Below, piece after piece: positions 41,448-49,358 of a DNA stretch of 64,000 nucleotides. The notes beneath the pieces are model-generated. The model was not told the DNA's origin and did not search any database. It saw nothing but the letters and a program-made list of their open reading frames with translations. Source of the DNA: an uncultured Rhizobiaceae bacterium (GTDB taxonomy: Bacteria > Pseudomonadota > Alphaproteobacteria > Rhizobiales > Rhizobiaceae). Within the stretch, counting starts at the first letter, position 1, and each line of letters opens with the position of its first letter. The DNA lies in contig CATQIJ010000007.1 of NCBI GenBank assembly GCA_958296345.1, forward strand, positions 60,608-124,607, written 5' to 3'. The translations under genes were made by a program, and so were the position numbers.

Positions 41448-43144
41448 TTTGAATCCTGGGGCGGGTAGGCTAAGTCATCAGGATCTAGTGCTGAAATCTC
41501 ATCAGGAAAAGGAGCGCCTTGATACATCGTAATTCGTACCCACCGATCTGATCGGGGATCAAATTTAGTTGCGCCGAAGAAAGACAACTTGCAGCGCAGT
41601 AAGTCTATAGGAAGCATTGTAGAACAAATCGTATTATCGCAGATTTCTGCATATTGTTTGTTAGAAACCAATTGTACTCGACGAACAATATGGCGGTGCT
41701 CTGGATGCTTCATCAAAAACGTAGCAACTGTTTCAGTATCAGCCCAGTTTTGAAGATCTTCAATTAGTCTGACTGTGTCGCGCGCAGGTGAAAGAGGTTG
41801 TTCGTAAGGCTCAACAGGCTCCTCATGGCGTTCACCAAGACGAGGCTCAAGTTTTTCTTCTGATACATACCAAACGCGAGCATTGGCAGTTGTTTCGTCA
41901 AAATTAATTTGGTCAGTCCACTCATATAAATTCTTTAGAATAGATTTAATCGTTGAGATTGGCATGGTGCCATTTATTCGAAAACTATCACTCTCATCAG
42001 CGCACATTGTTTCAGCCATATGGTCAACAAGTTCACCATATGGCTCTAAGATAAGAGACGCAATTTGTTCTTGTCCTTCAAAACTAAGATTGTTCTCAGT
42101 CCATTCTATCAATGAATTCCAAGGATAGTCTTGATTAAGAATATCTGTCTTTAAAACTGAATTGATTTTTTCAAAATCTTTGCAAAGGCCTTCAATTTTA
42201 CTTTTTTGAAGTTCATGACCAGTATACCAGCTTGCAGCATTAATCTCAGAGCGTTCAACAAGGTTTTTAAATTTAGCAATTTTTTGCGGTTCTGCTGTTT
42301 CCAGCGAACGAACAATCCCAATGGCAGTTTCTCGCCCATTAATCCAGGCATGAATAAGTGCAGGATGATTAATTAGGAATGGTGCCATTCCCAGACCCGT
42401 AGAATTCCCAACGCCAAACTGGCGGCGAACATCTGGGTCTAGCGCAACAGCACTTTCTCTATTCATTACTTTTGCCATATGTTCAACCATATCAATTGCA
42501 AAAGTTCTAATGAGCCACACAGATAATAATTCGGGCTGAAAAGAACCAGAGAACTCTGGTCGATCGGCCCACTTTTGACGGTCGCAGGAGCCAAATTTAG
42601 CAGATCCATACACCGCAGTAGTGCGCATTAAATAACCCACTTTTTCGATCTCTGAAATATCAGGTTGCTGCCCATTTGAAAGGCATTCACTGACATACTT
42701 AAACAGACGTACAGAACGATTAGCTCTTGAAAGAGAAATTTCCTTTTCAGAAACACGACCTGCTTCTTGGAGAGGGACGTTTTTGGAAAGCCGTTCGATA
42801 TCTGCTTTAGTTGGTTCACCATCAAAAAGCGTAAAGGTAGCATCCCAAGCTTCTGCAATTACGCGGTCGGATCGAAGTTCTGCTGGTAGGTCATGGGCAA
42901 AGGCAATAAGCGTATAAGTGCGTTCCGGTCCTTTAGCGCTGTATGTCGCAACACCAACACCATTATCATCGACATCAAAGATCGGGCGATCAAACTGCCA
43001 ATTTTCTTTCTTCAATCGCCGTAATAAAACACGCATGAAACTCAAGCGAGATTGATGAAACGAACCCATTCGCTTTAATCGCATAACCTGCGAAGCAGGG
43101 CGCATTTTTAAGCTTTGAGATAGGTGCTTATCTGGCTCTCTCAT
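41444..43144 (-). CDS. Conserved protein of unknown function (566 aa)
   Basis: A 566-residue cytoplasmic protein with no signal peptide or membrane helix. I do not recognise a domain of known function. Visible features: N-terminal basic segment (RLKRMGSFHQSRLSFMRVLLRRLKK), a region rich in Trp and His (QPELLSVWLIRTFAIDMVEHM), and a C-terminal segment ending in YPPQDSK. The ATG at 43144 overlaps the stop of the dipeptidase gene as ATGA, and its own stop overlaps DUF3726, so it lies within one operon. It may be an unrecognised enzyme or chaperone of the cluster. Confidence 0.7.
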   Translation of the reverse strand: MREPDKHLSQSLKMRPASQVMRLKRMGSFHQSRLSFMRVLLRRLKKENWQFDRPIFDVDDNGVGVATYSAKGPERTYTLIAFAHDLPAELRSDRVIAEAWDATFTLFDGEPTKADIERLSKNVPLQEAGRVSEKEISLSRANRSVRLFKYVSECLSNGQQPDISEIEKVGYLMRTTAVYGSAKFGSCDRQKWADRPEFSGSFQPELLSVWLIRTFAIDMVEHMAKVMNRESAVALDPDVRRQFGVGNSTGLGMAPFLINHPALIHAWINGRETAIGIVRSLETAEPQKIAKFKNLVERSEINAASWYTGHELQKSKIEGLCKDFEKINSVLKTDILNQDYPWNSLIEWTENNLSFEGQEQIASLILEPYGELVDHMAETMCADESDSFRINGTMPISTIKSILKNLYEWTDQINFDETTANARVWYVSEEKLEPRLGERHEEPVEPYEQPLSPARDTVRLIEDLQNWADTETVATFLMKHPEHRHIVRRVQLVSNKQYAEICDNTICSTMLPIDLLRCKLSFFGATKFDPRSDRWVRITMYQGAPFPDEISALDPDDLAYPPQDSK

Positions 43145-44117
43145 TTTACAGGTCCAAAATTCTCATCATAAAACCGCAACCAGTTTTCACCCATAATACC
43201 AGCTGTTTCTGTTTCAGAAAACCCAATATCTCTTAGACCCTGTTCTATATTGCCAAAATCGCGGTTGTCTTTAAACCATTCAGGCATTGGTGGGAAACCA
43301 GCGTCACTTGCTGAGCCTCACCGTAATCTATTTCTTTAGACCAGCGCCCAACGCGCATCCATTCAACAATACTATCAGGTTGATCTTGGCAAAGATCTGT
43401 ACCTATACCAAGATTTTCTGCACCCATTAGATCTGCTGTCTTCGCTATCATTTCGCAAAAACTTTGGAGCGTACAGTCAGATTTTCCTTTAAGATGGTGT
43501 GGGTAAAGCGAAAAGCCTAACATGCCACCAGATTGACCAAGTGCTTTTAAAACGTCATCAGATTTGTTGCGAAGTGCTGCGTGCCAGAAGTATGGGTTTG
43601 CATGAGTAATGGCAATTGGTCGCTCAGAAACTTCGATTGAATCAAGTGTAGAGCGTTCTGCAGAGTGGCTCATGTCAATAACAAGACCAACACGGTTCAT
43701 TTCTTTAATAACCTGCTTACCCATACGAGTAATCCCAGTATCTTCGGCCTCATAACAGCCAGTCGCGAGTAGGGACTGATTGTTATAAGTAAGCTGCATA
43801 AAGCGAGCGCCCAACATGTGGCAAATTTCTACAAGTCCAATATCATCTTCTATAGGCGATGGGTTTTGAAAGCCAAAGAAAATCGCCGTCCGGTTAGTTT
43901 CACGCGCAAGACGAACATCATCCCCCGTTTTGCCATGAAAGATAAGTTCAGGAAAACGCTCGAACCATAGGTTCCATTTTTCGACATTGGCAACCGTTTC
44001 ACGGAAGTTTTCATGATAAGTTATCGTGACATGAACTGCATCAACACTACCTTCGCGCATTTGACGAAAGGTTTTTTCTGACCAATTGGCATATTGTAGG
44101 TTATCTATTCTATGCAT
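43141..44117 (-). pseudogene. M19 membrane-dipeptidase family protein, frameshifted near the C-terminus
   Basis: About 325 residues if read through. Renal-dipeptidase-type residues are present in VIDMSHSAERS, ITHANPYFWH and GIGTDLCQDQ, but the usual N-terminal metal motif HxD is absent: the protein begins IDNLQYANWSEK. After GRWSKEIDYGE the frame shifts (near 43314-43318, one G lost), giving a false C-terminus ending at 43245. The expected GFPPMPEWFKDNRDFGNI through NWLRFYDENFGPVK lies in the next frame and ends at 43143, overlapping the downstream ATG. The shift may be recent or a read error. Starts at TAATG on the aldehyde dehydrogenase stop. Confidence 0.8.
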
Positions 44118-45568
44118 TATTGAGGGTCTCCAGCTGATATGTAAGCAGTTTTTACTGTCGTATAAAATTCTGCGGCAGCTTTACCTTGTTCTCTTGAGCC
44201 ATATGAGCTGTCGCCACGTCCACCAAATGGTACATGATAATCCGTACCAGCTGTAGGTAAATTCACTGTAACGACACCACTTTTCGCATTTCGCCTAAAA
44301 TGAGTAGCACGTGCAAGGCTTTTTGTGGCGATGCCGCAAGTTAGGCCAAAATTGGTGTCATTTACAGTTGCAAGAGCTTCTTCATAAGAATCTACTTTGA
44401 TAATAGAGGTAAGTGGAGCGAACATCTCTTCGCGGTTAATCCGCATCTCGTTTCGCGTATTTAGAAATACACCTGGTGACATGTAATACCCTTCAGTGGA
44501 CATCTCTAGTTGCTCACCACCACAAGCAAGCTCTGCTCCTTCTTCTTGGCCAAGCTTCACGTAAGAAAGATTGCTTTTTAGTTGTGAATTACTGACGACA
44601 GGGCCTATTTGCGTGCCTTCATCTAATGCATGACCTACCTTCATGGATTTTGTGCTGGTAATTAATTTTTCAACAAATTCGTCATGAATACTCTTATGTA
44701 CTATCAAACGGGAAGAGGCCGTACATTTTTGCCCTGTGCCTCCAAAAGCACCACCAACAGCTATGCTAACTGCAAGGTCAATGTCGCAATCGTCCATAAT
44801 AGCCAGAGCATTTTTTGAGCCCATCTCCATTTGTATTTTTGTAAAATTTTGAATTGCCATTGTGGCAATTTGTTTGCCAGTTTCAACTGATCCAGTAAAA
44901 GAAATGGCGTCAAGGTCAGGATTAGATATAAGCTGTTCGCCAATCGTAGCACCTGAGCCCATTACAAGACTAAATAGTCCTTTAGGAATATCTTGTCGAT
45001 CAATAATTTCAGCTAAAGCAACTGCCGATGCTGGTGTAAGGTTTGCCGGTTTCCAGATGACCGCATTACCGTAACAAAGGGCCGGGGCAATTTTCCATGC
45101 TGCAGTTGCCGTTGGAAAATTCCATGGAGATATAACGCCAACAATGCCAAGCGGTTCACGGTGCACATCAATTTCAACACCTGCTCTTACAGAATCTGCG
45201 CTTTCCCCAAGTTGACGAAGCGTTTCAGCGGCATAATAGGTGAAGAATTGCCCAGCTCTGTATACTTCGCCACGTCCCTCTGCAAACGGCTTTCCTTCCT
45301 CACGGCTAAGTAGAGTTCCTAATTCATCACAGCGGTTGATTAATTCATTTCCGATGGCCATTAGAGCTGAAGATTTGCGCTCAAGACCATACTCAGCCCA
45401 CACGATTTGCGCCTTGCGCGCATGAGCTAACGTTTCAATAATTTGTTCATTACTCGCTTGAGCAAAATTACCAATTAGATCGTTTAAATCTGAGGGATTT
45501 CTATTCTCAACTTCGCTTTGACCATCTACCCATTGGCCTGCGATTAAATTAAGATTTAATTTTGACAT
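44117..45568 (-). CDS. NAD(P)-dependent aldehyde dehydrogenase
   Basis: A 483-residue aldehyde dehydrogenase. The cofactor motif [12 protein letters not shown], the Glu in [10 protein letters not shown] and the catalytic Cys in [12 protein letters not shown] are intact, as is the N-terminal [18 protein letters not shown]. It is closest in pattern to ketoglutaric-semialdehyde/succinic-semialdehyde dehydrogenases. Start is ATG 45568 with GGAG 7 bases upstream. First gene of the operon ALDH - dipeptidase - unknown - DUF3726 - Sel1, divergent from a LysR gene. Confidence 0.9.
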   Translation of the reverse strand: MSKLNLNLIAGQWVDGQSEVENRNPSDLNDLIGNFAQASNEQIIETLAHARKAQIVWAEYGLERKSSALMAIGNELINRCDELGTLLSREEGKPFAEGRGEVYRAGQFFTYYAAETLRQLGESADSVRAGVEIDVHREPLGIVGVISPWNFPTATAAWKIAPALCYGNAVIWKPANLTPASAVALAEIIDRQDIPKGLFSLVMGSGATIGEQLISNPDLDAISFTGSVETGKQIATMAIQNFTKIQMEMGSKNALAIMDDCDIDLAVSIAVGGAFGGTGQKCTASSRLIVHKSIHDEFVEKLITSTKSMKVGHALDEGTQIGPVVSNSQLKSNLSYVKLGQEEGAELACGGEQLEMSTEGYYMSPGVFLNTRNEMRINREEMFAPLTSIIKVDSYEEALATVNDTNFGLTCGIATKSLARATHFRRNAKSGVVTVNLPTAGTDYHVPFGGRGDSSYGSREQGKAAAEFYTTVKTAYISAGDPQ

Positions 45569-45633
45569 TTTCTGCTCCAGTTTGAGTTTGCTAAGAAAAT
45601 ATAGCCTCATCGTATAATTTCAGTCAAAATCAA

Positions 45634-45646
45634 ATAATTGAATTAT
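45634..45646. promoter_or_regulatory. Palindrome between ALDH and LysR genes
   Basis: ATAATT-G-AATTAT is a perfect 6-1-6 inverted repeat placed between the divergent ALDH and LysR starts, where a LysR regulator would bind to control both. It is AT-rich so chance is not excluded. It covers a TTG (45638), supporting the later LysR start. Confidence 0.35.
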
Positions 45647-45664
45647 ATTTCAGGAAAATTGAAA

Positions 45665-46552
45665 TTGAGTATAAAAATTGAAATGCTTCGTTATTTTTGT
45701 GTAGTTGCAGAAAAAGGCAATCTACTTACTGCTGCTGAAAGTCTTGGCAGAACACCATCGGCTATTTCCATGATGTTAAAACAACTAGAAGGCAATTTGG
45801 GCGGAAAGTTATTTGAAAAGGATCGTAAAAACAAACTTACAAGCCTTGGAAAATACGTGCTACAACAGGCTCAAAATGAAATATCGCATTTTGATGCAAC
45901 CATAAATGCAGTTGAGAATTACGCAAAAAATCCATCGGGAATATTGCGGATAGCATCTGTCCCATCTGCCACATTTGGGTTTCTTGCATCTGTTATTGAG
46001 GAATACTCACAAGAATTTCCAAAGATTAAAATTGAAATATGGGATATGGATTCAGCGAGTATTGTAAGAGCACTCTCAAACGGCTTTATAAAGTTAGGGA
46101 TAGCCTCTTGGCCTGGGGATGTTAAAAACCTTACTAGTCAGCCTCTGTTTCAGGATGACTTTGGTTTGGTCTCGCATGTAGATCATGAAATTGTATCAAC
46201 GAAACGCTCTTTAACGTTTTCGGATTTAAAAGCAGAGAAGTTAATTACCAATGATCTAAGTAATTTAATTGAACATGAAGAATTAAAAAGACTATCCAAA
46301 GATTAGTCACTTTCTGCAAAAAATACTTTTTCTTTAATTTCTCTAATGAACTCTCATTATTGGTATTCTATTCTCCCAAGTAATGTCATTAATATCAGTC
46401 CAAAAACATTAGTTTTTCAAAGAATTAAAGGGCTATCTTCGCAAAGAACAGTTTCAGCCTTGTACAAGAATGATGATAGAGACAAAAAACATTTATTAGA
46501 TTTTATGGATATGGTTTCTCAAAGTGTTGCTGAATTAAATAAAGAGCAATGA
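45665..46552 (+). pseudogene. LysR-family regulator interrupted by an in-frame amber codon
   Basis: The N-terminal helix-turn-helix is intact (MLRYFCVVAEKGNLLTAAES, SAISMMLKQLEGNLGGKLFEK), followed by the LysR substrate-binding domain (GILRIASVPSATFGF). A TAG at 46304-46306 stops translation after LKRLSKD, about 214 residues in. The same frame then continues as SLSAKNTFSLISLMNSHY and SILPSNVINISPKTLVFQRI to 46552, matching the usual LysR C-terminus. So a single nonsense mutation removes the last ~80 residues. The start is taken as TTG 45665 with AGGA upstream; ATG 45683 is an alternative that would cut the helix. Confidence 0.82.
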
Positions 46553-46656
46553 ATGATAAACTTGCGAAAGCAATTTCATAAAATTATGTAAAACGTTCAG
46601 ATAATAATATCGACAGCATCAATTTTGCGATGGTTTTCCCAATAAAATTGTTAGGA

Positions 46657-47001
46657 TTACCTAACCATTCCTTTTTCTTTAAGTTCAGCCAAATACTCTG
46701 CCCATCGCTCTTCTTTATTTTGTCCTAGATCCTGAAAATAGACCCATGAAAAAATACCCGTGTTGTGCATGTCGTCAAAGGTAATTCGAACAGCGTAATT
46801 GCCTACAGGTTCCATTTGCATGATTTGAATGTTTTGTTTTCCGCCAATGGTTTTACGTTGTTCGGGCGAATGGCCTTGCACTTCTGCGGATGGCGAAAGT
46901 ACGCGCAACATTTCTGCTGTTAGTTCATAAACCTCAGTGTCACCAAAGGCAATTTCCAAGGATTTTTTATCTTTGCGAACTGTTAGTTTGGTCGGTTGCA
47001 T
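46657..47001 (-). CDS. DUF971 (gamma-butyrobetaine hydroxylase N-terminal-like) protein
   Basis: A 114-residue protein of the DUF971 family, resembling the small N-terminal domain of gamma-butyrobetaine dioxygenase. The family pattern includes the LRVLSPSAEVQGHSPEQR and GNYAVRITFDDMHNTGIFSW segments. It is often found as a stand-alone gene whose role is unknown; iron-sulfur or metal-related functions have been suggested for relatives. Divergent from the desaturase-like gene, 90 bases between. A short hairpin GTTAGG/CCTAAC overlaps its stop and could end transcription. Confidence 0.82.
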   Translation of the reverse strand: MQPTKLTVRKDKKSLEIAFGDTEVYELTAEMLRVLSPSAEVQGHSPEQRKTIGGKQNIQIMQMEPVGNYAVRITFDDMHNTGIFSWVYFQDLGQNKEERWAEYLAELKEKGMVR

Positions 47002-47091
47002 GTGTTTTGTATCATCCTGTGTGAATTGTCATCATTTGCGGTGTGTAAAAGACGTATTGATTTTGACTGGAAATTCGAATTATCTCAATTC

Positions 47092-47970
47092 ATGACTAAT
47101 ACTTTTTCTGATCATAAACAACTCATAGCAAGTCTTACAGATCAACAGCGTGCAGAGCTGACTCGAAAGTCAGATGTATCGGGGATAGTACATTTCATCA
47201 GCCATCTTTTCGCAATTTCTTTAACAAGCGCTTGGATTATCAATGGTTGGGTTGGTTGGCAGGTAATTACTATTTTACACGGTGTGATGTTAGTGTTTTT
47301 GTTCACGCTCTTGCATGAAACGGTTCATTTTACGGTTTTTGAAACGTCGCGACTAAATACAGTCGCGGGTTGGGTCTGTAGTCTTATTATTCTCTTACCA
47401 CCCAATTGGTTTCGCTATTTCCATTTAGCGCATCACCGCCATACCCATAATCCAGAAAAAGACCCAGAGCTTGAGGGTAAAAAACCAGAAACAGTTTTGG
47501 AATTCATTTGGGCTATAAGTGGCATTCCTGTTTGGTTGTTCCATATCAATACGATCATAATGAATGCTATCGCTAGTCCTGTATATGCCTATGTTCCCAA
47601 GCCGGGATATAAAAAAATAAGAGCAGAAGCTTGGGTGATGATTGCTATTTATATAATTTTATTTGGTGCATCGATTTACTATGCGTCCAATACGCTATTA
47701 TGGGGCTGGATCATTCCTGGTTTAGTAGGCCAACCGTTTTTGCGGCTTTATCTTATGGCTGAGCATGGCCGATGCCCAAATGTCGCAAATATGTTGGAAA
47801 ATACACGCACGACATATACGACAAGTTTTGTGCGGTGGCTTGCCTGGAATATGCCTTACCACACAGAACATCATGCCTATCCATCGGTTCCATTTCATAA
47901 ATTGCCAGAATTTCATGAGGTCGCAAAACTGTATTTGCATGTGACAGAAAATGGCTACTCAATTTCATAA
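47092..47970 (+). CDS. Membrane di-iron fatty-acid-desaturase-like protein
   Basis: A 292-residue membrane protein with four or more helices and the three histidine boxes of the family: LLHETVHF, HLAHHRHTHN and MPYHTEHHAY. These ligate a di-iron centre that activates oxygen. The family includes acyl desaturases but also hydroxylases of small amines and alkanes. Here the gene starts a plus-strand set with two FAD-oxidoreductases, so a role in oxidising the cluster's substrate is possible. Start is ATG 47092; longer in-frame starts run into the DUF971 promoter region. Confidence 0.85.
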   Translation: MTNTFSDHKQLIASLTDQQRAELTRKSDVSGIVHFISHLFAISLTSAWIINGWVGWQVITILHGVMLVFLFTLLHETVHFTVFETSRLNTVAGWVCSLIILLPPNWFRYFHLAHHRHTHNPEKDPELEGKKPETVLEFIWAISGIPVWLFHINTIIMNAIASPVYAYVPKPGYKKIRAEAWVMIAIYIILFGASIYYASNTLLWGWIIPGLVGQPFLRLYLMAEHGRCPNVANMLENTRTTYTTSFVRWLAWNMPYHTEHHAYPSVPFHKLPEFHEVAKLYLHVTENGYSIS

Positions 47971-48009
47971 AAAGACTATCCAGATATTATCTGGTGCAAG
48001 GGAGCAACC

Positions 48010-49317
48010 ATGAACAAACAATATGATGCAATAATTATTGGTGCAGGAGTGATTGGTGCTTGCGTTGCCTTTGAACTTTCAAAAAAGGGCTACAAAACAC
48101 TGAGTATAGATAAAGGGCCAGAAGCAGGTTACGGCTCTACATCAGGCTCATGCGCAATCATTCGTACTTACTACTCTGCATATGAAACTTGCGCACTTGC
48201 TTACGAAGGATGGTTCTACTGGAAAGATTGGGCGGGATATTTAGGCACTGATGATGAGCAAGGTTTGATCACTTATAACGATACAGGGTGTCTTGTAATT
48301 AAGACGCCACACAATAAGTTTCTTGAGGAAGCCTGCAAAACAATGGACCGTATTGGTTGTTCATATGAGCATGTTGAGGCTGAAGATATCCCATCAAAAT
48401 TACCTGGCGCGGACATTCGTAAATTCGAGCCTGCAAAACTAATATCTGACGATAGTTTTGGCGAGGCAACGGGCGGTGAAGTTCCTGGAGCTGTTTTATT
48501 CCATGCTGGTGGTTATGTATCAGACCCTAAACTATCGGCTCATAACGCGCAGCGTGCTGCAGAGGCACAAGGTGCGAAGTTCATATTCAAATCTGAAATC
48601 ACCGAAATTAGACAAGCTGATGGTCGAGTTGTAGGTGTAACGCTTGCGGACGGTACACAGATTGACGCAAGAATTGTTGTTAATGTAGGTGGGCCCCACT
48701 CTTCAATTCTTAACGAAATGGCTGGCGTTAAAGCAAGCATGAAAATGTCTACGCGTGCCCTTCGTCATGAAGTTAGCCACGTTAAAGCACCCGTTGATAT
48801 TGATTATGGTAATGGTGGGTTTGTTTATTCAGACAGTGATATTTCAACTTATGCACGTTCAGATATAGGTGGGAATATTCTGCTTGGTTCAGAAGATCCA
48901 GAATGCGATACGCAAGAGTGGATCGAAGACCCTGATAACTACAATACTGAGTTTACAGATCAAAATAAAACACTAGCCATGCGTTTTGCTCAGCGGTTGC
49001 CCTCGCTAGGTATTCCCGAGCAGGCTAAAGGAGTTGTAGCACTTTATGATGTTACAGAAGACTGGATTCCAATTTACGATAAATCTGACTTGCCAGGTTT
49101 TTACATGGCTTGTGGTTCGTCAGGCAATCAGTTCAAGAATGCACCTGTTGCTGGCAAAATGATGACTGCAATTATTGAAGCCTGTGAAAATGGTCACGAC
49201 CATGATGTTGAGCCTGTGATGTTTGAACTCGAAAACATCGGCCATACAATTTCACTTGGAACTTTTTCTCGCAACCGTGAGATCAATCCAAATTCTAGTT
49301 TTTCAGTGATTGGCTAA
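48010..49317 (+). CDS. FAD-dependent oxidoreductase (DAO / sarcosine oxidase beta-like)
   Basis: A 435-residue flavoprotein of the D-amino-acid-oxidase fold. The N-terminal Rossmann motif is IIIGAGVIGACVAFELSKKG with Lys/Asp at the adenosine end (SIDKGP); GSTSGSCAIIR is the region that in relatives carries the covalent flavin Cys or His. C-terminal GFYMACGSSGNQFKNAP closes the active site. Such enzymes oxidise N-methyl amino acids or amines; substrate unknown. Starts 40 bases after the desaturase-like gene, RBS AAGGGAGC. Confidence 0.85.
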   Translation: MNKQYDAIIIGAGVIGACVAFELSKKGYKTLSIDKGPEAGYGSTSGSCAIIRTYYSAYETCALAYEGWFYWKDWAGYLGTDDEQGLITYNDTGCLVIKTPHNKFLEEACKTMDRIGCSYEHVEAEDIPSKLPGADIRKFEPAKLISDDSFGEATGGEVPGAVLFHAGGYVSDPKLSAHNAQRAAEAQGAKFIFKSEITEIRQADGRVVGVTLADGTQIDARIVVNVGGPHSSILNEMAGVKASMKMSTRALRHEVSHVKAPVDIDYGNGGFVYSDSDISTYARSDIGGNILLGSEDPECDTQEWIEDPDNYNTEFTDQNKTLAMRFAQRLPSLGIPEQAKGVVALYDVTEDWIPIYDKSDLPGFYMACGSSGNQFKNAPVAGKMMTAIIEACENGHDHDVEPVMFELENIGHTISLGTFSRNREINPNSSFSVIG

Positions 49318-49358
49318 TAAGAAGCGTCAAGAGGCTTTAGTCTGATAGGGAGAAAGAA

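Noticed and set aside
46304..46306. TAG in LysR as a pyrrolysine or other recoded codon
   Set aside because: No reason for pyrrolysine in a LysR ligand domain, and no tRNA or downstream signal visible; nonsense mutation is simpler.
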